Notes under the pieces: model-generated
What the model was told of the DNA's origin: nothing
Seen by the model: only the letters and a program-made list of their open reading frames with translations
Database searches by the model: none
Position numbers and translations under genes: made by a program
Assembly (NCBI GenBank): GCA_003165335.1
Contig: PLTD01000218.1
Span: 1-64,000 of the forward strand
Length of the DNA stretch: 64,000 bases
DNA from: Rhodospirillales bacterium
Lineage (GTDB): Bacteria; Pseudomonadota; Alphaproteobacteria; BOG-932; Roseiterribacteraceae
Reading direction: 5' to 3'
In this document: piece after piece, positions 43,889-52,324 of the stretch
Layout: every line of letters begins with the position of its first letter
Position numbering within the stretch: the first letter of the stretch is position 1

Positions 43889-44838
43889 GCGGCGGCCTCC
43901 TGCCGGGCTGCTTCGGCGCGGCGAAAGCCACGCACGACATCGATCTGCGCCTGTATATAGCCGCGTGTCGTCGCCTCAGCGGCGTTGGTCTTGCGGCGGA
44001 TTTCACGGTCGAGCGTGGGTAGCAGATGAAAGGGAACGCTGGGATAGGTGTGGTGCGCCGCGTGGTAGGACATGTTCCAAACAAGCCAGCGCATCCAGAA
44101 CGGCCCCTTCAAGGTGCGCGTGCATTTGAGCGTGTCGGGGTCGTAGCCGAGACCGGTGTGCTCTCCCATGTTCTGGAACTGATAGAAGACCTTCATCACC
44201 AGCAGCGGACCCAGCCAATATTCGAGCGCGATCCAGGACTGAAATCCGAGCGACAGCAGAAGGATCATCGCATATCCCGCGAGATGGAAGCGCGCCTCTC
44301 GGACCATCAGCGAACGCTCCGAATCGTTCAGCCACCAGACATAGCTGGGGAAAATTCCTCGCGCGGCCGACACCATTGCCTGCACCTGGCCCCAGCCGAA
44401 CGGCAAACCTGAGAGGCTCATCCGCCAGCCCTTCATATCGTAGATGCCGTAAGCCAACAGCTCGGGGTCCTTGGCCGGATTCTGGGTATTGCGATGGTGC
44501 GCGAAATGAAACTTCCGGTCCCACTGCGCCGGCAGGATCATCAGGAAGCCGATGATCTCACCGATCCAGGCGTTGAGCGCGCGTGAACGGAAAGCCGTGC
44601 GGTGCGACATCTCATGCTGGCCGGCATAGAGGCAGTTCAGCACGATGCCCTGTGTCATGAATGGCAGGATTACCCACCACGTGCCGTTTGCGACAGCGAT
44701 CAGCGTCGATGTCGCGGCGAGCGCCGCCACCTGATTGAAAAGTTGGATCAGGCCGCGACGATCCGACCGGACGCTGAGCTGCTTCAGCCGTTCCGGCGCG
44801 ACGAGCGGTCCCGAACCCTGATTTGTCCAGTCATCCAT
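43885..44838 (-). CDS. Fatty-acid-desaturase-family membrane di-iron protein
   Basis: A 317-residue membrane protein with the three histidine boxes of the desaturase superfamily: AGQHEMSHRTAF (H-x3-H) near residue 72, FHFAHHRNTQNP (H-x2-HH) near 110 and SYHAAHHTYPSVPF (H-x2-HH) near 260. Hydrophobic pairs lie before box 1 (TSTLIAVANGTWWVILPFMTQ) and between boxes 2 and 3. Members desaturate or hydroxylate lipid or small-molecule substrates using O2 and an electron donor; here no lipid gene is nearby, so a small-molecule role is possible. ATG 44838 is preferred to the upstream in-frame ATG on the basis of AAGGGTGA. A 12-bp operator lies 116 nt upstream. Confidence 0.85.
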   Translation of the reverse strand: MDDWTNQGSGPLVAPERLKQLSVRSDRRGLIQLFNQVAALAATSTLIAVANGTWWVILPFMTQGIVLNCLYAGQHEMSHRTAFRSRALNAWIGEIIGFLMILPAQWDRKFHFAHHRNTQNPAKDPELLAYGIYDMKGWRMSLSGLPFGWGQVQAMVSAARGIFPSYVWWLNDSERSLMVREARFHLAGYAMILLLSLGFQSWIALEYWLGPLLVMKVFYQFQNMGEHTGLGYDPDTLKCTRTLKGPFWMRWLVWNMSYHAAHHTYPSVPFHLLPTLDREIRRKTNAAEATTRGYIQAQIDVVRGFRRAEAARQEAAA

Positions 44839-44953
44839 CCGATCACCCTTGTGCTGCTCTCTCGGTCGTCGCTTTCGGGTATGCACAGAATGTGCCAGCA
44901 GACTTGTTTGCCAAGGCCTCTGAAAATAAATCGGCTGCGAGCGCGCCTATAAA

Positions 44954-44965
44954 ATTGTGTACAAT
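44954..44965. promoter_or_regulatory. 12-bp palindrome ATTGTNNACAAT, copy 2 (upstream of desaturase pair)
   Basis: ATTGTGTACAAT with perfect 5-nt arms, 116 nt before the desaturase start, in the gap after atzH. Confidence 0.7.
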
Positions 44966-45046
44966 ATGATAAGTGATGGAGCGCATAATTTAGGCATGTG
45001 TAAACATGCTGGGCGTTTTTTAGTCATCGCCCAGCTACGAAATTCA

Positions 45047-45430
45047 TCATGGTGTCTCGGCTTCGAGCGATACGTGGGCGCTCACGATGCGCCAGCCGTC
45101 CGCGGTCCGCACCCAGGTCTGACTTTGTCTGCCGATGCGTTGCTCGCCGGTTCGATGGAACTCGGTGTTTGCGGTACCAAAATCATATCCGAAGCTGGTG
45201 ATAACCGTTGTACCGAGCGTGCGTTGGGGGGATCCGCCCGAGCGTGCCCGCCGGAAAGCGGTGATCGCCTCGTATCCATAGAGCCGTTCGCCGACGCCAT
45301 AGCGAAGGGTGAGCGGCGAATTCCAGAAGAACGCATCGAGCGCGGCTATGTCGTTTTGAATCAGCGCTGTTTCGTAGCGTTCGAATGCAGCCGTAATATC
45401 GGCGAGGGTTGAGGGATCGTTAACAATCAC
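45047..45430 (-). CDS. AtzH/HpxZ-like NTF2-fold protein (DUF3225 type)
   Basis: A 127-residue protein resembling AtzH (1,3-dicarboxyurea decarboxylase of cyanurate breakdown) and HpxZ (oxalurate utilisation). It reads [73 protein letters not shown] and GRQSQTWVRTADGWRIVSAHVS. GTG 45430 overlaps the amidase stop by 11 nt with GGGAG 8 nt before it, and gives the family length; upstream in-frame codons lie inside the amidase. The AtzG-AtzE-AtzH order is the known gene order of both atz and hpx loci. Which carboxylated urea is processed depends on the ring-opening enzyme at 48749. Confidence 0.87.
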   Translation of the reverse strand: MIVNDPSTLADITAAFERYETALIQNDIAALDAFFWNSPLTLRYGVGERLYGYEAITAFRRARSGGSPQRTLGTTVITSFGYDFGTANTEFHRTGEQRIGRQSQTWVRTADGWRIVSAHVSLEAETP

Positions 45431-46847
45431 TGCGCATCTCCCTATTGGCCCAGGCCGATGCCGGCGTACGCACCTTCGCGACGCCAACTTGCTCAAGTTC
45501 GGCCGCAACCCTCAGAGCGGTTTCCTCCCGCCATGCTGCAGCGATGATCTGCACACCGATCGGCAAACCGCTCGGTAGGTTGACCGGCACGGATACGATC
45601 GGCAGGCCAATAAAACTAAGCGGTTGGGTATAAATCCCAATATTGGGGCGAAGTGGGACTTCGCGGTCGCCCAACTGTAGCGTCGTTTGATCCAAGCGCG
45701 GCGCTGTGGATGGTGCGACAGGGGCGATCAGCACATCATAATTTTGGAATATGGTCCGAAGTTGGTTCTTGAAGGCGCCGCGAATTCGGTGTGTGCGATC
45801 GATAACGGCGCCCGGTAACAAGGCGCCTGCAAATAGACGATCACGCGTAGCCGGATCGAAATCCTGAGGCCGCGTTAAAAGGTTTTTTAGGTGAAACGCA
45901 CCGCCGCTGGCGGCTGTCAGGCAGAAAGCAGCGGCTCTTGCCTCTGCGACGCCGGATAGAGTGACAGTTCGATATGTGCCCAGCGCAGATGCAACTTTGA
46001 CCGTTGCCTCCAGCACTTCAGGGGTCGCACCGGCATGGAACCAGCCGTCGAGCATGCCCACTCGCCAACCTGCTATGGGGTGACTTAGGGTGGGCAGGGC
46101 GCGTTCGACCGGCCGTTGCAGGCAAAATTGGTCTTCCGGATCGGGCCCCTGCATCAGATCGTAAACAAGCGCCAAATCGCGAACCGACCGCGCAAAAAGT
46201 CCGACATGATCCAGCGCATGAACGAACGGGTAAACGCCTGTGCGCGACAGCCGACCTAATGTCGGCTTGAGGCCGAAGACGCCGCAAAAGCCGGCGGGCA
46301 CGCGAATCGAGCCATTTGTATCGGAACCTAGGCTGAAGGGGACTATGCCTGCAGCTACGGCCGCTGCCGATCCGCCTGACGACCCCCCTGCGGATCTCTC
46401 TAGGTCGTGGGGATTATGGGTCGGGCCGTAATGTGCGTTTTGCGTTGTAAAACCATAAGCGAACTCATCCATATTGTTTGTACCGACCAATATCGCCCCA
46501 GCCGATTTCAACCGAGCGATGACCGTGGCGTCCTGCGAAGCTGCAGGCAAATCCCGCAATATCTTCGAGCCGGCAAGCGTGGTTTCGCCTTTGACGTCAA
46601 AGAGATTCTTGACCGCAAACGGGACGCCGGCCAAGGGACCGGGGTCTAAGTTTCGGGCGATATTTTGGTCGACCGCATCGGCATCCTTCATCGCATTTCG
46701 AGAGAAAACGGAGGTAAAGCAATTCAAACTTTCGTTGAGCGCGGTAATGCGTCCCAGTGAGGCATCTGTGACGACGGCAGCACTAATGCGCTGCCGTCTG
46801 ACCTCGTGAGCAATTGCGGTCCCATCTAGAGCAAGTATATCGCTCAC
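45420..46847 (-). CDS. Amidase-signature hydrolase, AtzE/HpxY-like
   Basis: A 475-residue amidase-signature enzyme with the Ser-cisSer-Lys triad: Lys80 in [14 protein letters not shown], the cis-Ser in [14 protein letters not shown] (near 156) and nucleophile Ser180 in [16 protein letters not shown]. AtzE hydrolyses 1-carboxybiuret and HpxY acts in oxalurate use; both need the tiny AtzG/HpxX partner, encoded here immediately upstream with a GTGA overlap. So an AtzEG heterotetramer hydrolysing an acyclic carboxylated (bi)uret or ureido acid is the best reading. Ureidomalonase, the enzyme after barbiturase, is also an amidase-signature protein and cannot be excluded. GTG start. Confidence 0.9.
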   Translation of the reverse strand: MSDILALDGTAIAHEVRRQRISAAVVTDASLGRITALNESLNCFTSVFSRNAMKDADAVDQNIARNLDPGPLAGVPFAVKNLFDVKGETTLAGSKILRDLPAASQDATVIARLKSAGAILVGTNNMDEFAYGFTTQNAHYGPTHNPHDLERSAGGSSGGSAAAVAAGIVPFSLGSDTNGSIRVPAGFCGVFGLKPTLGRLSRTGVYPFVHALDHVGLFARSVRDLALVYDLMQGPDPEDQFCLQRPVERALPTLSHPIAGWRVGMLDGWFHAGATPEVLEATVKVASALGTYRTVTLSGVAEARAAAFCLTAASGGAFHLKNLLTRPQDFDPATRDRLFAGALLPGAVIDRTHRIRGAFKNQLRTIFQNYDVLIAPVAPSTAPRLDQTTLQLGDREVPLRPNIGIYTQPLSFIGLPIVSVPVNLPSGLPIGVQIIAAAWREETALRVAAELEQVGVAKVRTPASAWANREMRSDC

Positions 46848-47023
46848 GGCTCGAATTCTTCTGCGGAAACCACGTCGCCGGGGATCTGAGCCTTCATGAC
46901 CAGAGCTGCTTCGACCATCAGTCTTTGGAAGTTCCCAATTACACTCTCGCGATACGCCTCGGGGATGTCGATCCCCAGAGATTTGGCCATCTCAACTATG
47001 GCGCTCGCGTTTGGTGACTCCAT
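46844..47023 (-). CDS. AtzG/HpxX-like small subunit (DUF4089 type)
   Basis: A 59-residue protein, too short for most callers: MESPNASAIVEMAKSLGIDIPEA, YRESVIGNFQRLMVEAALVMKA, then an acidic tail ending EEFEP. The LGI-x-I-P-E-x-Y-R-E-x-V-x-x-N-F/L-x-R-L pattern is that of AtzG, which wraps the AtzE amidase and is needed for its stability. It sits between the RidA-like gene and the amidase and overlaps the latter by 4 nt. An in-frame ATG at 47068 would overlap ridA by 32 nt and is less likely. Confidence 0.83.
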   Translation of the reverse strand: MESPNASAIVEMAKSLGIDIPEAYRESVIGNFQRLMVEAALVMKAQIPGDVVSAEEFEP

Positions 47024-47036
47024 TTTGGTATCCGAC

Positions 47037-47438
47037 TTAGAGTTCGACCGCGACGGCGTCGATTTCAATCAGCCAGGATGGGTCCATCAGCGAATGGACA
47101 CAGATCATCGTCGATGCAGGCCGATTTTCCCCCAGGAACGTCGTCCGCAGCTTATTGAATGCGAGCTTGGCTTCAGGCGTCATATCGACTGAGGGCGTGA
47201 TAAAAATTCCGGTTCTGACGATATTGGCCGACGACATCCCCGCCGAGCGCAAGACCGCGCCGACATTGTCCCAGGTCAACTTTGCCTGAGCGAGAAACCC
47301 ATTCGCCACTTTGCCGGTCGGGTCTGCGCCCACTTGGCCCGAAACATAGACCATGCGTTTCGGTTTCCCGATCTCCAGGCCCCAGCTCAAGGGCGCGCCA
47401 ATCGATGCGATCGTCGGGGGATTATGCGGCACAAACAA
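47037..47438 (-). CDS. RidA/YjgF/Rid-family protein
   Basis: A 133-residue Rid-fold protein: APLSWGLEIGKPKRMVYVSGQVGADPTGKVANG, QAKLTWDNVGAVLRSAGMSSANIVRTGIFIT (read in parts), and the C-terminal ICVHSLMDPSWLIEIDAVAVEL with the typical L-x2-P-x2-x-I-E-I-(D/E)-A-V/I-A ending. Classical RidA carries an Arg before the P of that ending; here it is HSLMDPSW, so enamine deaminase activity is uncertain, and a RutC-like or other subgroup role is possible. It starts the RidA-AtzG-AtzE-AtzH operon. TTG 47438 with GAGGAG 7 nt upstream is the probable start, GTG 47432 the alternative. Confidence 0.85.
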   Translation of the reverse strand: MFVPHNPPTIASIGAPLSWGLEIGKPKRMVYVSGQVGADPTGKVANGFLAQAKLTWDNVGAVLRSAGMSSANIVRTGIFITPSVDMTPEAKLAFNKLRTTFLGENRPASTMICVHSLMDPSWLIEIDAVAVEL

Positions 47439-47496
47439 GCGGCGGCTCCTCGAAAGTTTCAGTTTTGGCGTGGATATTCATAGCGCTTCCTGATCA

Positions 47497-47569
47497 TAAC
47501 CGCACGCCGCTGACTGGCAGTGCAATCGCGTGCCGAAACATTACGGTCAGACAGCCTAACCGTATGCCG
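47497..47569. promoter_or_regulatory. Repeated TAACCGnAnGCCG elements upstream of the ridA-atz operon
   Basis: TAACCGCACGCCG at 47497-47509 and TAACCGTATGCCG at 47557-47569 are direct repeats 60 nt apart in the 214-nt gap between the LysR 2 stop and the ridA-like start. They could be binding sites for LysR 2. Both differ from the two palindrome families elsewhere in the window. Confidence 0.4.
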
Positions 47570-47652
47570 GGCGTCACCAGATAGCACTGATTTCCGCCAG
47601 CAGTGGCCGTTTTTTTGCATCGCTGGAAGGAGACGTCGAACTGCCGCCGAGA

Positions 47653-48582
47653 TCAGGTATCATGCGTTGGAGAGCTAAGAAGATCGGCCTTCATGCTTTC
47701 TAGAAAAACGGCCGCAGCGCTTGGCAGTTGGCGATTTTTTTTGACGCCGATGACCAATCGTCCGCGAAGCCCTCGGTCCGTCAGGGGGATCGCCTTCAGT
47801 TGTAGCTCCCCCTCAGGTTGGACGCCGATCTGAAAACATATCGCTTGGCATTCAGCGGCAATCCTTTTCATCACCTCAATCGAGTTGCCGGTTACGATCG
47901 GGTCTAGCGGCAAGGAGGCCTGTTCGGCTGCAGCGTCGATAAGGCGCCGCCCACCGAGACTCTCATCACCCAGCAATAACGGGTATCCCGAACAGTCGGT
48001 GAGTCGCAACGAGGATTTTCCGGCCAACGGATGATCGCTAGCCATGATGGCATGAAGGGTCTCGCCCCTTTCGGCGATCACCTGGAATCCTCGGTCCGTA
48101 GGCGGATTAAAAGCATAACCTATATCGGCCTCTTCCGAGAGAACGGCCGACACGACCTCACGGCTTCCGGTAACGCTGTACTCGAAGCTGACTCTGGGAT
48201 GGTTTCTCTGGGACGCGACGATCAGCCTGCCGATCAACTCTGCCTTTGCTTCAATCACGGCGACACGGACATGACCCCGCCTCAAGCCCCGCAAATCCTC
48301 GATTTGTGAGCGGGTCATTTCGAAGTCGCGCGCCATGCGCCTGACATGACCCAACAACATCTCACCCGCGCTGGTCAACCGGACGCCGCGCGGCAGTCTT
48401 TCGAACAGATGCACGCCTAGATTTGCCTCCAGATCGAGAATCTGCCGATTGAGGGCGGAAGAAGCGACATTCAGAGTTCCTGCCGCTTTGCGCATTGAGC
48501 CATGCTGTGCGACCGCTTCGAAATAAGCGAAAGAGCGCGATCGCGATTGATGAAGCGTTCCGTGTCCTTGGCTTTGAGTCAC
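47653..48582 (-). CDS. LysR-family transcriptional regulator 2
   Basis: A 309-residue LysR protein with winged helix FAYFEAVAQHGSMRKAAGTLNVASSALNRQILDLEANLGVHLFERLP (read in parts) and an effector domain starting RGHVRVAVIEAKAELIGRLIV. GTG 48582 is chosen because GGAGAGAG precedes it; the open frame upstream codes for 20 polar residues. It lies between the ridA-atzGEH operon (downstream, same strand) and the ring-opening amidohydrolase (divergent), so it probably activates one or both, as AtzR does for atzDEF. Closely similar to LysR 1 at 31546. Confidence 0.9.
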   Translation of the reverse strand: MTQSQGHGTLHQSRSRSFAYFEAVAQHGSMRKAAGTLNVASSALNRQILDLEANLGVHLFERLPRGVRLTSAGEMLLGHVRRMARDFEMTRSQIEDLRGLRRGHVRVAVIEAKAELIGRLIVASQRNHPRVSFEYSVTGSREVVSAVLSEEADIGYAFNPPTDRGFQVIAERGETLHAIMASDHPLAGKSSLRLTDCSGYPLLLGDESLGGRRLIDAAAEQASLPLDPIVTGNSIEVMKRIAAECQAICFQIGVQPEGELQLKAIPLTDRGLRGRLVIGVKKNRQLPSAAAVFLESMKADLLSSPTHDT

Positions 48583-48748
48583 ATACTCTCTCCGATCGCG
48601 TTCACCTTCCGGAATTGGAGCGAGGGTAGCATGACTGGCCAAGAGTGCTGCAAAAAAGCGGTCGGTGCACTCGGAAAACGATGCTAGGCCTTGGTGTCTC
48701 CCATGCGTTTAAGCTTCACTGGATGAATTCGGCCAGGGAGCTGACAGT

Positions 48749-49894
48749 ATGACCGATCGCGGTATTGACGCCGGGATGCGCCGAAATCGGCGATGCCGCG
48801 TCGACCTTGTGCCTATGGGTCATCCTGGCGATCTATCAGGCATCACCCGGCTGCTGGACCAGGACGACATCCAACCGGGTTCGATAGTCGCCATACTCGG
48901 TAAGACCGAGGGAAATGGCTGCGTGAACGATTTCACGCGGGCTTACGCCGTTACCGTTCTGCAGGTGATGCTGGCTGAGCGACTGGGCTGCTCGGCAGCA
49001 GAAGCCGGCGATCGCGTATCGCTGATCATGTCTGGTGGAACTGAAGGGGGAATATCGCCCCATTTTCTAGTGTTTTCCGTTTGTGCTTCGTCGTTACCGC
49101 AGGACGGATTGCCTTCACTGGCGATCGGAACTGCCTTCACCCGCGATATTCTGCCAGAGGAAATCGGTAGTCTGGCTCAGGTCCATGCGACGGCTGCCGC
49201 GGTTCGGGAGGCTATGGCTAGGGCATCGCTGAGCATCCAGGACGCGGTCCATTTCGTTCAGGTCAAATGCCCCCTCCTGACCAATGCCCGTGTCGCGGAT
49301 GCGGAAAGCCGCGGGCTGGCAGTAGCGACCAAGGATACTTATGCGTCTATGGGCGTATCGCGCGGCGCGTCTGCTCTCGGTGTCGCCGTCGCCTTGGGGG
49401 AGATAGACGGGTCTGTGTTGACCGAGGCAGACATTAACCGTAATTTTTCGCTGTGGTCGGGCTGCGCGAGCGCTTCAGCCGGCATTGAGTTGATGCGAAG
49501 CGAAATCGTAGTAATGGGCAACAGTTCCGAGTGGTGTGGCGACCTGACTATCGGACATGCAGTTATGCAGGACGCGATCGATTTTCCCGCTGTAAAATCT
49601 GCATTGCGATCGGTCGGCATTGTGGAAGACGACCAGTTGCCGCCAGATGAGCGGTCACGGATTCATGCCGTTCTGGCGAAGGCAGAGGCCTCACGTTCCG
49701 GATTGATTCGAGGCAATCGTCACATCATGTCGGATGATAGCGACATCAATGCCACACGGCACGCGCGTGCTATGGTCGGAGGGGTCGTTGCGGCTGCAAT
49801 CGGGCGCACCGATTTGTTCGTCTCTGGTGGCGCCGAGCACCAGGGTCCGGACGGTGGCGGACCGATAGCGATCATCGCTCGCAAACGTCATTGA
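48749..49894 (+). CDS. Ring-opening amidohydrolase (cyanuric acid hydrolase / barbiturase family)
   Basis: A 381-residue protein of the unique AtzD/barbiturase fold made of three repeating units. Unit 1 has VAILGKTEGNGCVNDFTR (Lys) and SLIMSGGTEGGISPH (Ser), unit 2 HFVQVKCPLLT (Lys) and VMGNSSEWCGDLTIGHAVM (Ser), unit 3 VLAKAEASRSGLIRGNRHIM (Lys) and LFVSGGAEHQGPDGGGPIAII (Ser plus metal-site loop). The three Lys-Ser pairs are those expected. Family members open cyanuric acid to carboxybiuret or barbiturate to ureidomalonate; sequence alone does not decide which. It faces a LysR gene and the AtzGEH-like operon that would take either product on. GGGAG precedes the ATG. Confidence 0.9.
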   Translation: MTDRGIDAGMRRNRRCRVDLVPMGHPGDLSGITRLLDQDDIQPGSIVAILGKTEGNGCVNDFTRAYAVTVLQVMLAERLGCSAAEAGDRVSLIMSGGTEGGISPHFLVFSVCASSLPQDGLPSLAIGTAFTRDILPEEIGSLAQVHATAAAVREAMARASLSIQDAVHFVQVKCPLLTNARVADAESRGLAVATKDTYASMGVSRGASALGVAVALGEIDGSVLTEADINRNFSLWSGCASASAGIELMRSEIVVMGNSSEWCGDLTIGHAVMQDAIDFPAVKSALRSVGIVEDDQLPPDERSRIHAVLAKAEASRSGLIRGNRHIMSDDSDINATRHARAMVGGVVAAAIGRTDLFVSGGAEHQGPDGGGPIAIIARKRH

Positions 49895-50017
49895 GCCGCG
49901 GTGGATGTTCGTTCGTCTGCCGATCGATTTCGAGCGGATCGGCCCCATCCAAGGAGTGATTAAAAGCAAAGCAAATTGGTCTTGGATGCCTATATATTGC
50001 ACACTATGACAATGAAT

Positions 50018-50029
50018 ATTGTCAACAAT
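50018..50029. promoter_or_regulatory. 12-bp palindrome ATTGTNNACAAT, copy 3 (upstream of oxygenase 3)
   Basis: ATTGTCAACAAT, perfect arms, 226 nt upstream of the oxygenase start. A weaker copy (ATTGCACACTAT, 49996-50007) precedes it, and GACAAT/ATTGTC at 50008-50023 adds an overlapping dyad, so several binding sites may be clustered. The rest of the 360-nt gap 49895-50254 holds no recognisable gene. Confidence 0.72.
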
Positions 50030-50254
50030 AAATGACAATGATATCGGCAACTCTCTGTTTGCAAGAACAATAACCAAGCCGGTTTGTTGGCATGAAGGAT
50101 GCAATAGTTCCGCTACGGGTCATTTCCCGGTGACCGTCAGACGGGACGATCCAGCGATGTTAGAGACGATCCGATCAGCGTGCCACAATTGCCATATGAA
50201 GCAGTTTGTCGATGGTCTGAGTTCGGGCGTCATTTCGCCGGTGAGTGTCGTGCG

Positions 50255-51259
50255 ATGAGCTATCCGACGGCGCGAGCAATTCCGATATCCGCTTTGCCGT
50301 TGATCGATATTGCAAAGCTGAAATCCACGAAACTTTCCGATCGTGAAGTTGTCGCACAACAGATTCGCCAAGCCTGTCTCGATAAAGGCTTCTTCTATAT
50401 TGCGAACCATGATGTCCCGGCGCCTCTCGTCGACGCGGTTTTTCGCGAGTCTCGTAGCTTCTTTGCTCTCCCACTCGCAGACAGGATGTCAGTCCGTCGC
50501 AGTCGTTCCGCCTGCAATCGCGGGTTCGAGCCGATGGGCGGCCAGGATCTGGAGCGGACCGGGTTTCCGGATCTGAAGGAGGCTTACGATCTGGGGGTCG
50601 AGCAGGTTGAAGCTGATCATGTCGTCCGCCTGCAATACGCGAATATTGGTCTTAACCAATGGCCGAGTGGCGCCCCGCTGTTTCGCCGGGTGATGGAGGC
50701 ATATTTCGAAGCGATGCTGGCACTCGCGATCCGATTGATGGGTGCACTCGCGCTCTCCTTGGGCTTGGCAGAGAATTATTTCGATGGCTTTTGCGCGCAG
50801 TCGGTAGCTTTGCTTCGCCTGCTGCATTACCCGCAACAACCGGTAAAGCCCTATGCCGGTGAGAAGGGATGCGGCGCTCACACCGATTGGGGCGCTATCA
50901 CAGTATTGCTCCAAGATGATGCCGGCGGTCTTCAGATTAACGACCCTGCGCATGGTTGGCTTCACGCACCGCCTCGGACAGGTTCATTCGTGGTCAATCT
51001 GGGAGATATCGTTGCCCGATGGACTAATGATCGATATCGTTCGACCGAACATCGGGTGATCAACCTGTCCGGACGCGATCGCTATTCCGTGCCGTTCTTC
51101 TTCGACGGTAATCCCGACCATCTCATTTCCTGCCTACCCGGTTGTTCAGGTCCGAACGATCCACCGAAATATGCGCCGGTCACGGTAGCGGCCCATACTG
51201 ACGCAATGCATCGTCTGGCGGCGGTTACCACTCCAGCTGAACGATCGGCCAATGGCTGA
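50255..51259 (+). CDS. Isopenicillin N synthase-family Fe(II)/2-oxoglutarate-type oxygenase, paralogue 3
   Basis: A 334-residue DIOX_N/2OG-FeII oxygenase: ALPLIDIAKLKS, ACLDKGFFYIANHDVPAPL, the family segment FPDLKEAYDLGVE, iron ligands in GAHTDWGAITVLLQDD and STEHRVINLS, and RYSVPFF for 2-oxoglutarate. The C-terminal SCLPGCSGPNDPPKYAPV is shared with paralogue 1 (SCLPTCSGPGNPPKYAPV), so these two form one subgroup. ATG 50255 aligns with the paralogue starts although its ribosome-binding site is weak; an in-frame upstream codon at 50180 would add 25 unconserved residues. Preceded by operator copy 3 and followed by the ABC importer genes. Confidence 0.87.
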   Translation: MSYPTARAIPISALPLIDIAKLKSTKLSDREVVAQQIRQACLDKGFFYIANHDVPAPLVDAVFRESRSFFALPLADRMSVRRSRSACNRGFEPMGGQDLERTGFPDLKEAYDLGVEQVEADHVVRLQYANIGLNQWPSGAPLFRRVMEAYFEAMLALAIRLMGALALSLGLAENYFDGFCAQSVALLRLLHYPQQPVKPYAGEKGCGAHTDWGAITVLLQDDAGGLQINDPAHGWLHAPPRTGSFVVNLGDIVARWTNDRYRSTEHRVINLSGRDRYSVPFFFDGNPDHLISCLPGCSGPNDPPKYAPVTVAAHTDAMHRLAAVTTPAERSANG

Positions 51260-51340
51260 GAGCGTCAAGTCGGAGAAGATCGCAAGCCGAGACTCTATCC
51301 GGTCTGGTGGGCGGATATACTCCGTACTAAGCTTGCACAA

Positions 51341-51352
51341 ATTGTTAACAAT
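51341..51352. promoter_or_regulatory. 12-bp palindrome ATTGTNNACAAT, copy 4 (abuts the permease start)
   Basis: ATTGTTAACAAT, identical to copy 1. Its last base is directly followed by the first possible ATG (51353) of the permease gene. There is no room for a ribosome-binding site between operator and ATG. Confidence 0.75.
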
Positions 51353-52324
51353 ATGAGCAGTCCCGCGCTCCCGATGACAAGTGAATTCCTTGAGCGAACC
51401 CGATCTACGTCGCAGGCAGGCGGTTTCGCCCGACACTTCGCCGCGGCCAGGGAATGGCTGTCGTCCGAGCGCGCGCCGGTTTATATTTTCGCGTTCATCT
51501 GGTGCCTCGGCGTGATCGTGCCGGTGATCATTTCCGCCGTCCTTTCTTTGCTGAAGGCCAGAGGCCTTCACATCGTTTGGGCCGTCTCACTTCACGCCTA
51601 TCGCGATATCGTAGAAAGCGGCAGATGGGAGGTGGTAGTGCGTACGCTGACCGCCGCTGGGATAGTCACAGCGATTTGCCTAGTCACGGGGTTTCCGTTT
51701 GCCCTGTGGCTTGTCAAACGCGCTAAGTCGCAAAAGTTAACCCAGTTTGTCTTCATGGCGCTTACCGTGCCCTTCTTCCTGGATCCATCGGCAAGGACGC
51801 TGGTTTGGCGCGGAGTTCTGGGGTCGACGGGGTTGATTAATGCCGCCCTGATGAAACTCCATCTGATCGACGCACCGATCGAATGGCTTCTGTTCTCGGA
51901 TTTCTCGGTCTATCTCGGACTAGTCGGTCCCTATTTCCCGAATATGGTGATGCCGATCTATTTGGCGATACTGCTGATCGACAACGAACTGATCCAAGCG
52001 AGCGCGGATTTGGGGGCCACGCCGGCGGCTACGCTGCGCAATATCGTCATTCCTCTTGCGATGCCCGGGATTATCGCCGGAGTCATCTTCACTTTCGTCC
52101 CCGTCATGGGCGACAGCATCGTCCCGACCATTCTGGGTGGCGGAAAGAAGGAGTATCTCGCCGACACCGTGATGTCGCTGTCGACGGCGATGAATTATGC
52201 GGGCGCGGCTGCCTTTGCGACGATCATATTGATGCTGACCGCAGTGCTTGCAGCAGTCTTTCTACTGTTTCGCCAGCGCATGACGCTGGCACGCGGCATC
52301 GCCGACCGGGGGATTACGGCGTGA
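51353..52324 (+). CDS. Spermidine/putrescine-type ABC importer permease (PotB-like)
   Basis: A 323-residue permease of the binding-protein-dependent type. Six membrane segments follow a cytoplasmic N-terminus: FAFIWCLGVIVPVIISAVLSLL, TLTAAGIVTAICLVTGFPFALWLV, KLTQFVFMALTVPFFLDPSARTLVW, VYLGLVGPYFPNMVMPIYLAILLI with the EAA-like loop QASADLGATPAATLRNIVIPLAMPG near residue 220, and two more. It pairs with the PotC-like and PotA-like genes downstream. ATG 51353 abuts an operator and has no ribosome-binding site, so either a leaderless message or ATG 51374 is used. The periplasmic partner is probably encoded at 38975-40201. Confidence 0.88.
   Translation: MSSPALPMTSEFLERTRSTSQAGGFARHFAAAREWLSSERAPVYIFAFIWCLGVIVPVIISAVLSLLKARGLHIVWAVSLHAYRDIVESGRWEVVVRTLTAAGIVTAICLVTGFPFALWLVKRAKSQKLTQFVFMALTVPFFLDPSARTLVWRGVLGSTGLINAALMKLHLIDAPIEWLLFSDFSVYLGLVGPYFPNMVMPIYLAILLIDNELIQASADLGATPAATLRNIVIPLAMPGIIAGVIFTFVPVMGDSIVPTILGGGKKEYLADTVMSLSTAMNYAGAAAFATIILMLTAVLAAVFLLFRQRMTLARGIADRGITA

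Noticed and set aside
44993-45008. GCATGT-GTAA-ACATGC hairpin followed by a T-run as a terminator
   Set aside because: The T-run follows on the plus strand, but the only gene ending nearby (atzH) is on the minus strand, where no T-run follows.
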